A stretch of 64,000 nucleotides of DNA from Butyrivibrio sp. (GCA_015056575.1 SVGA01000018.1:1-64000); one strand, 5' to 3'; positions 32,364-41,429 are shown, numbered from the stretch's first letter. Notes: a model not told the origin generated them from the letters alone. Program-made: numbers and translations.

Positions 32364-32729
32364 TCAGCCCTCTCTTTCTTCCAAAACTTTTTTCTCCCGA
32401 TTACCATTTGTTTGATACATTCCTGCAGGCTGGTGGAATCTCTCAAGATACTCATCAAAGATGTCTCTGTTGATCAGAACGGTTCCTTCTCTTCTGTAAA
32501 TCGCTCCTGCCTGGTCTGCCATCTCAAGAATTTTCTTATGCTCAAGGCTGTAAACAATTTCTGCATCCCTATATCTGAGCCACTTTTTCCTCAAGGTACG
32601 CATCACTACTTTTTCCTGGACTATAACTTCCCGGTTAAATGGACTGTTTTTCTCATTCTCATTTTCAAGTTCGCCAACGTAATCACGGTTATCATCAAAA
32701 TACGGTCTGTCTTCTTTTTTTCTTTTCAT
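32364..32729 (-). CDS. DUF6462-type DNA-binding protein, operon leader
   Basis: 121 residues from the ATG at 32729 behind AAGGAGG; the track start is 45 bases longer and lies before the RBS. A charged N-terminus (MKRKKEDRPYFDDNRDYVGE) precedes the domain KKWLRYRDAEIVYSLEHKKI, LEMADQAGAIYRREGTVLIN, FDEYLERF. Together with the next gene it corresponds to the fused two-domain protein of the left operon. Confidence 0.75.
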   Translation of the reverse strand: MKRKKEDRPYFDDNRDYVGELENENEKNSPFNREVIVQEKVVMRTLRKKWLRYRDAEIVYSLEHKKILEMADQAGAIYRREGTVLINRDIFDEYLERFHQPAGMYQTNGNREKKVLEEREG

Positions 32730-32784
32730 GAATGATGTCCTCCTTATTTTTTTGTGTGCTGAAGAACCATCCATGAATTAGCCA

Positions 32785-32833
32785 ACAAAAAAGAGCTACT
32801 TCTTAGAATTTTGTTTTCTAAAAAGTAGCTCTT
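32785..32833 (-). terminator. terminator-like hairpin in par leader (right)
   Basis: AAGAGCTACTT and AAGTAGCTCTT pair over 11 bp (inner pairs TAGAA/TTCTA extend it), followed on the minus strand by TTTTTTG. It ends 62 nt before the first ATG of the par operon, the same spacing as in the left operon although the stem sequences differ. Confidence 0.7.
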
Positions 32834-32923
32834 ATAACCTTTTGTAAAGTTATCGAAAAAAAGTTTTCTGTTTTTAACGGTGCGCCTCTGAGCGCATCTA
32901 CAAACCTCTAAATTCATCTCCCG

Positions 32924-33282
32924 TTTGTCAGGAGTTTGTCAAAACATATCTTTGCGTCTCTAAAACCCGCATAAATACTGGTTTTACTGCTTCATGGACT
33001 TAAGTGTCGGGAACATAAGTCCTCCTCTCTATCCGTTGCTATTTACTGCTTATGACTTCGTACTACAAACTTTATTGCCTTGATTTCATTGCTTATCACT
33101 GCTCATGACTGCTTACATAAAATTGGTCTCAATGTTTGTCATAGGCTTTATCAGTAACGAAATATCGTTTCTTATTCGTCCTATGTCGCCGTTCCTGAAA
33201 ACATTTGTAAAACCGATCACGATTTTTCCATCTTAGCATGACTGCAAATTTCTACAAATGGCTTCTCATGAAATGTTTGTCA
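32924..33282 (+). repeat. TTTGTCA repeats at the lysS end of the element
   Basis: Exact TTTGTCA copies start at 32924, 32935, 33135 and 33276, in the same orientation as those beside int. 33135-33168 matches 2570-2603 at 29 of 34 bases, including GGCTTTATCAGT and a near-palindromic ACGAAATATCGT. Probable integrase arm sites. No coding gene is evident between 32834 and 33336. Confidence 0.6.
32984..33013 (-). other. att-like site: lysS 3'-end remnant (right)
   Basis: The minus strand reads TTC CCG ACA CTT AAG TCC ATG AAG CAG TAA, F-P-T-L-K-S-M-K-Q-stop, a good LysS C-terminus differing from the resident W-P-Q-L-K-S-L-D-K-stop. The match continues past the stop (AAACCAGTAT against AAGCCAGTAT). 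It lies 353 bp from the true lysS end. Element-borne gene ends like this are typical where integrases target the 3' end of a gene. Confidence 0.75.
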
Positions 33283-33336
33283 GATATTGGTCAAGTTTGC
33301 ACTTATCAATCTTCAAACATGCATGGATACTGGCTT

Positions 33337-34908
33337 TTACTTGTCGAGCGACTTAAGTTGCGGCCAAAGCAGCACGTCCCTGATGCTGGGGCTGTTGGTG
33401 AGCAGCATGCAAAGTCTGTCGATGCCGTAGCCGATGCCGCCTGTGGGAGGCATACCAATCTCGAGGGCGTTGAGGAAGTCTTCGTCTGTGTGCTCGGCCT
33501 CTTCGTCACCTGCTGCCGCATTGGCATCCTGAGCGGCGAAACGCTCACGCTGGTCGATAGGATCGTTGAGCTCTGAGTAGGCGTTGCACATCTCCCAGGT
33601 GTTGATGAAGAGCTCAAAACGCTCAACCTTCTCGGGATCTGTGGGCTTCTTCTTGGTAAGAGGTGAGATGGCGATGGGGTGATCCATGATGAATGTAGGC
33701 TGGATCAGCTTCTCCTCGCAGAACTCCTCGAAGAAGAGGTTGATGATGTCGCCCTTGGTGTGGCGATCCTCAAACTCGATATTGTGTTCCTTGGCAATAG
33801 CCTTGGCCTCTTCGTCTGTCTTGACTGCATCGAAGTCGATGCCTGCGTACTTCTTGATGGCATCGTTCATTGTAAGGCGCTCGAAAGGCTTTCCAAGGTC
33901 GATGATATTGTCGCCGTAGGGAATCTGTGTTGTGCCGCAAACCTTCTCGGCAAGGTAACGGAACATGGACTCTGTGAGTTCCATCATTCCCTCATAATCT
34001 GTGTAAGCCTGGTAGAGCTCCATAAGTGTGAACTCGGGGTTGTGTCTTGTGTCTGTACCCTCATTTCTGAATACTCGTCCGATCTCGTATACTCTCTCAA
34101 GACCGCCAACGATAAGTCTCTTAAGATAGAGCTCCAGTGAAATACGAAGCTTTCTCTCCTCGTCAAGAGCGTTGTAGTGTGTGATGAAAGGCCTTGCAGC
34201 AGCTCCGCCTGCGTTCTCGACAAGCATGGGAGTCTCAACCTCAAGGAAGTCCCTGTCGGCCAGGAAATTGCGGATCTCGCGGATGATGGCACTTCTCTTC
34301 TTGAAGGTCTCTTTAACATCTTCATTCATGATAAGGTCAACATAACGCTGTCTGTATCTTATCTCTGTATCTGTAAGTCCATGGAATTTCTCAGGCAGTG
34401 GCATAAGAGACTTGGACAAAAGAGTCAGCTCCTTAACATGAACTGATATCTCACCGGTCTTGGTTCTGAATGCGAATCCCTTAACGCCGATGATATCGCC
34501 GATGTCCATCTTCTTGAAATCAGCATAGGCCTCGTCCCCAAGGTCGTTTCTTGAAACGTACAGCTGCATGCGGCCGTCTCTGTCCTGAAGATTTGCAAAG
34601 GAAGCCTTACCCATTACACGCTTGCTCATCATACGGCCCGCAAGGGAAACTATCTTCTCTGCGGGGATGTCTGACATGGGCACTACAAGTGCTCTTCCGT
34701 CCTCATCTGTAGGTGCAACAAACTCAAGAGTCTCGAAGTTGTCACGAATCTCCTGTGTATGATGGGTCTGATCATATTTTACGATCCGGAAAGGATCCCT
34801 TCCCTGAGCCTGAAGCTCAGCGAGCTTGTCTCTTCTGACCTGACGAAGACGTCCCACGTCCTCTGCCGGTGCATTCTGCTGGTTGTTCTGCTGATTATTC
34901 TCTGCCAC
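33337..34908 (-). CDS. lysS: lysyl-tRNA synthetase, class II
   Basis: 523 residues. N-terminal OB-fold anticodon domain (VSLAGRMMSKRVMGKASFAN), class II motif 2 in RVFRNEGTDTRHNPEFTLME, motif 3 in GMPPTGGIGYGIDRL. It charges tRNA-Lys. A Gln/Asn-rich start (MAENNQQNNQQN) precedes the family sequence. Its 3' end is the apparent integration target of the neighbouring elements; the reading frame is intact, ending LKSLDK. First housekeeping gene of the right half. Confidence 0.97.
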   Translation of the reverse strand: MAENNQQNNQQNAPAEDVGRLRQVRRDKLAELQAQGRDPFRIVKYDQTHHTQEIRDNFETLEFVAPTDEDGRALVVPMSDIPAEKIVSLAGRMMSKRVMGKASFANLQDRDGRMQLYVSRNDLGDEAYADFKKMDIGDIIGVKGFAFRTKTGEISVHVKELTLLSKSLMPLPEKFHGLTDTEIRYRQRYVDLIMNEDVKETFKKRSAIIREIRNFLADRDFLEVETPMLVENAGGAAARPFITHYNALDEERKLRISLELYLKRLIVGGLERVYEIGRVFRNEGTDTRHNPEFTLMELYQAYTDYEGMMELTESMFRYLAEKVCGTTQIPYGDNIIDLGKPFERLTMNDAIKKYAGIDFDAVKTDEEAKAIAKEHNIEFEDRHTKGDIINLFFEEFCEEKLIQPTFIMDHPIAISPLTKKKPTDPEKVERFELFINTWEMCNAYSELNDPIDQRERFAAQDANAAAGDEEAEHTDEDFLNALEIGMPPTGGIGYGIDRLCMLLTNSPSIRDVLLWPQLKSLDK

Positions 34909-34982
34909 GTTGATTCCTCCTGTGCTTGGTTTTACTGATCAATGTCCGCAACCACATTGCTGCGCGATCTGCATCTTTTATT

Positions 34983-35020
34983 ATAATAAAGCCGACGACC
35001 TACCTTTAGATCGCCGGCTC
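34983..35020 (-). terminator. greA terminator
   Basis: GCCGaCGA and TCGcCGGC (34991-35018) form an 8-bp stem with one G-U pair, followed on the minus strand by TTTATTATAA. Located 17 bases after the greA stop. Confidence 0.6.
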
Positions 35021-35034
35021 CTAAATCAAATTTA

Positions 35035-35517
35035 TTACTCAGATCTCTCGATTCCAAGTACCTTGTACTTAAGGACGCCAGCCTGTGTCTCTACTGAAAC
35101 TGTCTGTCCCTTCTTGGCACCGATAAGAGCCTTTCCGACAGGTGACTCGTTTGAGATCTTGCCCTTAAGGCTGTTAGCCTCTGATGAACCTACAATCTTG
35201 TACTCAAGATCCTCGTTGAGCTCAAGGTCACGGATCTTAACCTTGCAGCCAATGCTGATCTTGTTAAGGTCTACATCCTCTTCAACAACTACTTCCGCGT
35301 TCTTGAGGATCTTCTCAAGAGCCTCGATCCTGGCCTCGATGTCGCGCTGCTCGTCTTTAGCTGCGTCATACTCGGCGTTCTCTGAAAGGTCGCCCTGCTC
35401 TCTTGCCTCTTTGATCTTCTCAGCAACTTCTTTTCTCTTTACTACCTTCAGCTCGTGAAGCTCATCCTCGTATTTCTTGAGACCTTCATAAGTTAAAATA
35501 TTCTTCTTCTCTTCCAT
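35035..35517 (-). CDS. greA: transcription elongation factor GreA
   Basis: 160 residues: N-terminal coiled coil ([40 protein letters not shown] with the catalytic acidic tip) and C-terminal FKBP-like domain ([20 protein letters not shown]). It stimulates transcript cleavage in backtracked RNA polymerase. Usual length for the family. Confidence 0.96.
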   Translation of the reverse strand: MEEKKNILTYEGLKKYEDELHELKVVKRKEVAEKIKEAREQGDLSENAEYDAAKDEQRDIEARIEALEKILKNAEVVVEEDVDLNKISIGCKVKIRDLELNEDLEYKIVGSSEANSLKGKISNESPVGKALIGAKKGQTVSVETQAGVLKYKVLGIERSE

Positions 35518-35658
35518 TCCTAATTCCTGCCCTTCACAAAGTTTGAATCGCCGCCGTCTCGGCTTTCACTATATATTATCGGTACTAACCCAACAATCTT
35601 TAGCTCCTTTTAACTTTGCTATTATACAGTCTATATCTGGGTGTGTCAACGTATGTTT

Positions 35659-36639
35659 TTACTCTCCCAGCATGACTTTGGCACAGGCGCTTTTAAGTGA
35701 CTCCATATCCGTCATTTGGTTTATCTCATTTCGGAATCTTGCGCTTCCCGGCATCCCCGTGGTGTACCAGGACACATGCTTTCTCATCTCCCGGATCCCG
35801 ATGTACTCACCCTTGTATTTAAGCTGCATGTCGGCATGCCGTATGACCGTGTCATAAACTTCACGCTGCGTCGGCCTCTCGCAGGCTTCGCCCCGGGTAA
35901 AAAAGCTATTGATCTCCCGGAAGATAAACGGATTGCCCTGAGCTGCTCTCGCAACCATCACGCCGTCGCACCCGGTCTCCTCAAACATCCGCTTTGCGCT
36001 TTCTCCGTCAATCACATCGCCGTTTCCGATCACCGGCACCTTCACTGCCTCTTTTACCTGTCTGATGATATCCCAATCGGCCTTGCCTGAGTAGAACTGC
36101 TCTCGTGTCCTTCCATGGACCGCGATCGCCGCCGCTCCGCCCTGCTGTGCCGCAAGGGCGCATTCAACTGCGTTTACGGATGCTTCGTTGAACCCCTTCC
36201 TTATCTTAACAGTGACGGGCTTGTGGGACACCTTCACAAGGGCTGCCACGATCTCCTCAATGAGCTTTGGGTTCTTCATAAGGGCCGAGCCCTCGCCATT
36301 GCCAACGATCTTGGGCACCGGGCACCCCATGTTCACATCCAGGATGTCGTAGGGTCTGTCCTTTATCATCTCCACAGCCTGTGCCATTATATCGGGCTCA
36401 GAGCCAAAGAGCTGCAGGCTCACCGGATGCTCGTTCTCGTGGATCTCCAGCAGCATGTTGGTGTTTCGGTTCTTGTAGAGAATGGCCTTGGCACTTATCA
36501 TCTCCATGCATACCATGCCGGCACCCATTTCGCTGCATAAAACACGAAACGGCAGGTCGGATACCCCTGCCATCGGTCCCAGTATTATGTTGTTGTCAAG
36601 AGTTACGCTGCCAATCTGCAGCTTGCCGTAGCCTGCCAT
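35659..36639 (-). CDS. dusB: tRNA-dihydrouridine synthase B
   Basis: 326 residues. TIM-barrel FMN enzyme: LGPMAGVSDLPFRVLCSEMG near the start, VNMGCPVPKIVGNGEGSALM with the catalytic Cys, AIAVHGRTREQFYSGKADWD and VPVIGNGDVIDGESAK for flavin and phosphate binding. It reduces uridines in the D-loop of tRNAs. Complete. Confidence 0.95.
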   Translation of the reverse strand: MAGYGKLQIGSVTLDNNIILGPMAGVSDLPFRVLCSEMGAGMVCMEMISAKAILYKNRNTNMLLEIHENEHPVSLQLFGSEPDIMAQAVEMIKDRPYDILDVNMGCPVPKIVGNGEGSALMKNPKLIEEIVAALVKVSHKPVTVKIRKGFNEASVNAVECALAAQQGGAAAIAVHGRTREQFYSGKADWDIIRQVKEAVKVPVIGNGDVIDGESAKRMFEETGCDGVMVARAAQGNPFIFREINSFFTRGEACERPTQREVYDTVIRHADMQLKYKGEYIGIREMRKHVSWYTTGMPGSARFRNEINQMTDMESLKSACAKVMLGE

Positions 36640-36725
36640 AAATCAAATTTCCTTATCAAGGTAGTTCTGCTCTCACTATCGCTCGCCGGAACAATCTTCG
36701 ATCACGAAGATCGTAGATTTCTGCC

Positions 36726-37202
36726 TCAATCCTCGTCTGCGAGAATATCCGCAGGATTCTCGTGAAGCACATATATCCTGTAGTAAAGCCCCAGCGCCTC
36801 AAAGAGATCCTGTCTCTTTCTTCTTACTTCACTCACAAGAAGCCCGGCCGTGATCTCATCGTAGGTGATGTCTTCCTCGTCGGCATTGGTCTCGATGGAA
36901 ATACTGCCGTCCTCCTCAAAGACGATGGTAAAGATACCGCCCGCCTCCTGGGTAAAGAGAACGCTGATTATGTTCAGTTCCTTCTTGATGCTCTCGGGGA
37001 TCTGATTGAAGACAGGGTTGAAGTAATATTTCCGCTCATAGGCGTTGGCGCCGCATAGCACCACTCTTCCTTTGGCGTTTTCCTCAAACACCCTTCCCTT
37101 GTTAGTCTTCTGCATCTCGTCGATGTGAAGGTCGTCCCCGCTGTTATCTATGTTCTGTTCAAATTCTTTTTTGTACTCGTCTTCAAATTCCTTAGCACCC
37201 AT
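36726..37202 (-). CDS. conserved hypothetical protein (possibly DUF6145)
   Basis: 158 residues, soluble: acidic N-terminus, a GRVVLCGANAYERKYYFNP start of the conserved part, LFTQEAGGIFTIVFEEDGSI, and a helical end (VSEVRRKRQDLFEALGLYYR). I associate this with a Lachnospiraceae-specific family, perhaps DUF6145, between dusB and coaX. Function unknown. It lies 22 bp after the coaX start region and is likely co-transcribed with it. Confidence 0.7.
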   Translation of the reverse strand: MGAKEFEDEYKKEFEQNIDNSGDDLHIDEMQKTNKGRVFEENAKGRVVLCGANAYERKYYFNPVFNQIPESIKKELNIISVLFTQEAGGIFTIVFEEDGSISIETNADEEDITYDEITAGLLVSEVRRKRQDLFEALGLYYRIYVLHENPADILADED

Positions 37203-37223
37203 AATTCTCTCCTAAACCGCTTA

Positions 37224-38039
37224 TCACTCGGGGTGATCCTGGTCATCAAACTCTTTGTTCCGGGGCTTGTGACTGCGGTTCTTTTCATATAAAATATGCA
37301 GACCCTTCAGGGTAAGTGTAGGGTCGTAAACATCTATCTCTTCCGTCTCTTCTGCGATAAGCCTTCCAAGGCCGCCTGTGGCCACAACCTTCATGTTCGG
37401 GTAGCCGGAAGCTTTTTTCATCTCGGTAATGATGTACTTGGACTGTCCGATCTGGCCGTAAATAAGTCCCGCCTGCATGCTGGAGATAGTCTCCTTTGCC
37501 AGGATAGTCTCAGGTTTCTTGATCTCGATTTCCGGAAGCTTGGCTGTTCCCTCCCACAGGGCCCTGGCAGAGATCCTGATTCCCGGAGAAACCACTCCCG
37601 CAAAGAACTCGCCCTTCTCATTGATGGTCACATAGGTGGTGGCCGTTCCAAAGTCCACTATCATCACCGGCCCACCGTAGATCTCAAAGCCCGCCACCGC
37701 ATCCACGATAAGATCCGGTCCCACTTCCCTGGGATTATCCGTCTTGATCTTTATGCCTGTCTTGATCCCCGGGCCTACGATGTAAGGTCTTTTCCCGATG
37801 TACTTCACAATGGCATTCACCAAAGCGTGCATTACCTTGGGAACAACGCTGGCGATCATCACTCCCTCGATCTCTCCCTTGCTTATACCGTTGAGGCTTA
37901 GCATCGACAAAATCTGCATGCCGTATTCATCGGAGGTGTGCTCTATCCTGGAGATCATTCTGAAGGAACTCTTCAGTGTCTCTCCCTTGAAAACTCCGAA
38001 GGTTATATTTGTATTTCCAACATCTGCCACCAGTATCAT
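37224..38039 (-). CDS. coaX: type III pantothenate kinase
   Basis: 271 residues. ASKHA-type ATP site MILVADVGNTNITFGVFKGE, pantothenate-binding YGGPVMIVDFGTATTYVTIN and SPGIRISARALWEGTAKLP. It phosphorylates pantothenate, the first step to coenzyme A. A charged tail (KNRSHKPRNKEFDDQDHPE) ends it. The neighbouring birA fits the common coaX-birA pairing. Confidence 0.95.
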   Translation of the reverse strand: MILVADVGNTNITFGVFKGETLKSSFRMISRIEHTSDEYGMQILSMLSLNGISKGEIEGVMIASVVPKVMHALVNAIVKYIGKRPYIVGPGIKTGIKIKTDNPREVGPDLIVDAVAGFEIYGGPVMIVDFGTATTYVTINEKGEFFAGVVSPGIRISARALWEGTAKLPEIEIKKPETILAKETISSMQAGLIYGQIGQSKYIITEMKKASGYPNMKVVATGGLGRLIAEETEEIDVYDPTLTLKGLHILYEKNRSHKPRNKEFDDQDHPE

Positions 38040-38119
38040 CTTCTTATCTCTCCGTCAAAAAAATGTGTGGCTTCCCGCCGCTGCCTCAAAATCCGCCACC
38101 TGAGTGAGTTTGCCCCGGA

Positions 38120-39178
38120 TCACACGTATCCGTAGACTCCCCGGACCGAGACTTCTCCGGAATTAACCTGCAGCTCCACGCCGCTTAAAAGCCGCACCTT
38201 AAGCTCCCCAAGATCCGTTATGCCAAGGGCTGTGCCGATCTCCTCAGAGGGCGTGCCGCCTTCCGTCTCTGCGTCGGCGGTATCCGGCTTATTATCCGCC
38301 TCCTGCTTGCAAAACTTCTCTTCCACCTTGTTGCGTGGCGCGATGTCCGCTGTTCTTTTGGGGTCTATCAGTATCACCTGCCGGCCCTTATTAAGGAGCC
38401 TTGCTTCGTACTGCCGCTTTAGAAGCGACAGGTCGCATGTACTTACAAACTTCTCGTAGTTCTCCTCGAACCTCTCCATGACCCTTGCAACCACCAGACT
38501 TCTGTCCACCCTAAGTCCGGTCCCGGTCAAAAGAGATCCCGCCACATCCCGGATGCTCTCAGCAAAATCCTCATGTTTCATGTTCACGTTGATGCCCACA
38601 CCGATGACCACGTCTCCAATACTGCCATCGGGATTCATATGGAGCTCCGTGAGTATGCCGCAGATCTTTCTGCCTGACAGGACCACGTCATTGGGCCACT
38701 TGATGCCGCAGGTTCCTTCATCGGGAACTGATGCCCATTCACAGTCCGGGTCTTCGCATCCCCGCTGTCCGGCTGCGCCAGCCGGAGCTGATGTTGCTTC
38801 ACAGCTCGGAGCTTCACCGCCCTGCTGTCCTGCCGTCTCTGCACCTTGCTGTATTGTCTCCCTTATCGCCTCGTCTGCTCCCTCCGCCACGGAAAGTCCC
38901 ATTACCAGTGTCAGCATAGGAACCCGCTCTACGGGGATATTGGGCCTTACCACAAGGCTCATGGCGATATTGGCTCCGGGCGGGGTCTCCCAGCTTCGGC
39001 CTCTGGATCCTCTGCCGGTATCCTGCCGGTCCGCAACCACCAGGGTGCCGTGGTCTGCGCCGCAAGCTGCCAGCTCTTTGGCATCGTCATTTGTGGATCC
39101 CGTTATGTCTTTGTAAACTGTATTTCTTCCTGCCCACTTTGTGTGGAGCAGGCTTGTTATCTTATTGCTGCCAAGCAT
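38120..39178 (-). CDS. birA: biotin-protein ligase with unusual insertions
   Basis: 352 residues, class I type without the N-terminal HTH. Catalytic parts: VADRQDTGRGSRGRSWETPP (biotinyl-AMP loop), PGANIAMSLVVRP, CGIKWPNDVVLSGRKICGIL and DVVIGVGINVNMKHEDF. It attaches biotin to carboxylase carrier proteins. About 45 Ala/Gly/Glu/Cys-rich residues (AGQQGGEAPSCEATSAPAGA and onward) are inserted before GIKWPND, apparently an imperfect ~20-residue tandem repeat, and another acidic insertion (about residues 285-315) precedes the C-terminal SH3-like part. Core motifs are intact. Confidence 0.92.
   Translation of the reverse strand: MLGSNKITSLLHTKWAGRNTVYKDITGSTNDDAKELAACGADHGTLVVADRQDTGRGSRGRSWETPPGANIAMSLVVRPNIPVERVPMLTLVMGLSVAEGADEAIRETIQQGAETAGQQGGEAPSCEATSAPAGAAGQRGCEDPDCEWASVPDEGTCGIKWPNDVVLSGRKICGILTELHMNPDGSIGDVVIGVGINVNMKHEDFAESIRDVAGSLLTGTGLRVDRSLVVARVMERFEENYEKFVSTCDLSLLKRQYEARLLNKGRQVILIDPKRTADIAPRNKVEEKFCKQEADNKPDTADAETEGGTPSEEIGTALGITDLGELKVRLLSGVELQVNSGEVSVRGVYGYV
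38712..38832 (-). repeat. imperfect tandem repeat inside birA
   Basis: Two ~60-bp units encode AGQQGGEAPSCEATSAPAG and AGQRGCEDPDCEWASVPDEG. The DNA units remain similar (for instance CTGATGTTGCTTCACAG and CTGATGCCCATTCACAG, plus strand). In frame, so the gene stays open. Confidence 0.65.
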
Positions 39179-39199
39179 GCTTTCTGCACCCTTTGCTTA

Positions 39200-40189
39200 T
39201 TATTTCCTCAGAGTTGCCAGCATCACCGCCTTTATGGTGTGCATGCGGTTCTCCGCCTCCTCAAATACGATGGATCTGTCTGATTCGAAGACCTCATCGG
39301 TAACTTCCATCTCGTCAAGACCGTATCTGTTCTTGATGTCCCTGCCGATCCCTGTGTTCAGATCATGGAAGGAAGGCAGACAGTGCATGAACACGCACTG
39401 AGGTTCCGCGTTGTTCATAATGTCCATAGTCACCATGTAAGGCTTAAGGTCTCTGATGCGCTCTTCCCAGACTTCATCAGGCTCGCCCATGGATACCCAG
39501 ATGTCGGTGTAGATAACGTCTGCGCCCTTGGTTCCCTGAATAGCATCCTCACTAAAGTCGATGATCGCACCGGTCTTTTCGGCGATCTTTTGGCACTGTT
39601 CCACCAGCTCTTTTGCCGGGAAGTACTTCTTGTTGGAGACAGCAGTGAAGTGCATTCCAAGCTTAGCACAAAGCACCATAAGAGAATTGCCGGTGTTGTA
39701 CCTGGCATCGCCCATGTAAACAAGATGGATCCCTTTAAGGTGTCCGAAGTGCTCTCTGATGGTGAGGGCGTCTGCCAGCATCTGTGTGGGATGAAACTCG
39801 TTGGTAAGGCCGTTCCATACAGGCACCTTGCTGTGCTTGGCTATTGTTTCAACAATCTCCTGGCCGTAACCGCGGTACTCGATACCGTCATACATGCCGG
39901 CCAGAACCCTCGCGGTGTCTGCGATACTCTCCTTCTTGCCGATCTGGGAATCGGTGGGGTTAAGATATGTGGAGCCCATTCCAAGGTCGTGGGCTGCCAC
40001 TTCAAAGGAACACCTGGTCCTGGTACTGGTTTTCTCAAAAATAAGCGCGATATTGCGGCCTCTAAGTTCGTCATGAAGAACACCGTTCTTCTTTTTGTCC
40101 TTAAGCTCTGCTGCCAGGTCAATGAGATACTCGATCTCTTCCGTGGTAAAATCCAGAAGTTTCAAAAAATCCCGTCCGTACAGATTCAT
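39200..40189 (-). CDS. argF: ornithine carbamoyltransferase
   Basis: 329 residues. Carbamoyl-phosphate site [16 protein letters not shown], ornithine side loop [11 protein letters not shown] and [15 protein letters not shown]. It makes citrulline from ornithine and carbamoyl phosphate (arginine synthesis or, in reverse, arginine catabolism). Start at 40189 behind AAGGAGGAGTCAC. No arc genes are next to it, so the biosynthetic role is more likely. Complete. Confidence 0.96.
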   Translation of the reverse strand: MNLYGRDFLKLLDFTTEEIEYLIDLAAELKDKKKNGVLHDELRGRNIALIFEKTSTRTRCSFEVAAHDLGMGSTYLNPTDSQIGKKESIADTARVLAGMYDGIEYRGYGQEIVETIAKHSKVPVWNGLTNEFHPTQMLADALTIREHFGHLKGIHLVYMGDARYNTGNSLMVLCAKLGMHFTAVSNKKYFPAKELVEQCQKIAEKTGAIIDFSEDAIQGTKGADVIYTDIWVSMGEPDEVWEERIRDLKPYMVTMDIMNNAEPQCVFMHCLPSFHDLNTGIGRDIKNRYGLDEMEVTDEVFESDRSIVFEEAENRMHTIKAVMLATLRK

Positions 40190-40237
40190 GTGACTCCTCC
40201 TTGTATCCGAAACTAATTAGTGGGTAAAACCCAGTGA

Positions 40238-40266
40238 AAAAGGGATTGCATTTTCTGCAATCCCCT
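40238..40266 (-). terminator. terminator between sleB-like gene and argF
   Basis: AGGGATTGCA/TGCAATCCCCT makes a ~10-bp stem with a 5-base loop, followed on the minus strand by TTTTTC. It ends the transcript of the hydrolase gene upstream of argF. Confidence 0.8.
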
Positions 40267-40310
40267 TAATTCTACCATTTTGTGGGCTTCTTGTGCACCC
40301 CTATGTTTAA

Positions 40311-41429
40311 TTACCAGAATACATGGGCTCCGATGACGATACCATCTCTGCCGTTGGCTCTTCTGAAGTGAAGTGCGCCGCCTACGGTAGTCTCACCGCT
40401 TATGGCTGCCTGAGCCGCCTGGATGTTAGTATCACTGATCCTGCCGCTGTTGTACACCCTTGCCACGGTTCCGTTGAGGGCAGGTGTAAACTGGCCTGAT
40501 GCATAAATAACACCGTAAATACTGTTGGGATAAGCACCTGACTTAACCCTGTTAAGGACAACCGCACCGACAGCAACTCTTCCCTCATAAGGCTGGTTAC
40601 CCGCCTCGCACTGGATAAGTGCTGCCAAAAGCTTAACCTCGTCTGCATCTGCGCTGACTGCGCCACGATTCCTGGTAAGTGCAGCCTTCTTCTCAGCTTC
40701 CTCACGGAGCTTGATGGCTGCCATGGTCTCACCCTGGTCTATCTTAAAATCTGTGGTCACATATTCGGACTGAACATAACCTGTCTCATCGTTGTAATCG
40801 ATGCTGATCCAGCCGTTTCCCAGATCCTCGATCATGTCAACGAAGGTCTTCTCAGTGAGAACTCCCAGAACCTCTGCATCCACAGATGCCTCTGCCCTTA
40901 CGTTAAGAGCACTGCTCTGGCTTGTAACGATCTGTTTGCCAACTTCCTCGGCAAGAGACTCTGCATCCTCGTCAAAAAGAAGATACTCGTCCTTGGCCCA
41001 TCCGATCAGCTCGCCGGACTGGATCTTACTCCAGCCGTCCTGTCTGTCAAGAAGCTTACCGCCACAGTCCTTGTAAAGAACGCCTACCTTGGTGGCATCC
41101 TCGCTGGGCTCTTCCCTGACATTCATGACCTGGCTGACGTTGGCCATTACGATACTGGGACTCTCCTTCTCTTCCTCCTGACTGGAAGCACTGGATGCCG
41201 CAGAAGACTTCTCTGCATTCTCCGCAGCCTTGACTTCGGGCGCCTCGCTGTCCATACCCAGAGGTGAAATTGGGCTGATAATATTTGTAATTCCTGTAGC
41301 AAGTTCCAAATAGCTTGATGTATTCCTTGCCTCTACCGTCATCCCCGAACCCACAAAAACACTCAGCGTAAGGCCAAATGTTACAAGGCGCCTTACCGGT
41401 CCGAAGGATAACTTTATTGACTTGTTCAT
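40311..41429 (-). CDS. exported SleB-type cell wall hydrolase with SH3 domains
   Basis: 372 residues. Hydrophobic N-terminus (RRLVTFGLTLSVFVGSGMTV) is a signal sequence. Two bacterial SH3 domains follow (about 93-150 VMNVREEPSEDATKVGVLYK; 165-225 ALNVRAEASVDAEVLGVLTE), a helical linker, and a C-terminal hydrolase_2/SleB domain (LLAALIQCEAGNQPYEGRVA, GAVVLNRVKSGAYPNSIYGV). SleB enzymes are lytic transglycosylases of spore cortex or cell wall. GTTGCAACAA and GTTGTAACAA direct repeats 11 bp apart lie just upstream of the RBS (GGGAGAG). Confidence 0.88.
   Translation of the reverse strand: MNKSIKLSFGPVRRLVTFGLTLSVFVGSGMTVEARNTSSYLELATGITNIISPISPLGMDSEAPEVKAAENAEKSSAASSASSQEEEKESPSIVMANVSQVMNVREEPSEDATKVGVLYKDCGGKLLDRQDGWSKIQSGELIGWAKDEYLLFDEDAESLAEEVGKQIVTSQSSALNVRAEASVDAEVLGVLTEKTFVDMIEDLGNGWISIDYNDETGYVQSEYVTTDFKIDQGETMAAIKLREEAEKKAALTRNRGAVSADADEVKLLAALIQCEAGNQPYEGRVAVGAVVLNRVKSGAYPNSIYGVIYASGQFTPALNGTVARVYNSGRISDTNIQAAQAAISGETTVGGALHFRRANGRDGIVIGAHVFW

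Noticed and set aside
1-33300. CRISPR array or cas genes among the repeats
   Set aside because: The TTTGTCA copies are 7 bp and irregularly spaced; no 25-40-bp repeats with even spacers and no Cas proteins were seen.
1-33300. Prophage
   Set aside because: No capsid, portal, terminase or tail genes; integrase with par/rep, PcfB and VirD4 fits an integrative element.
33238-33576. Plus-strand 112-residue ORF overlapping the end of lysS
   Set aside because: It is an antisense shadow of the lysS frame; no RBS and no protein-like composition.
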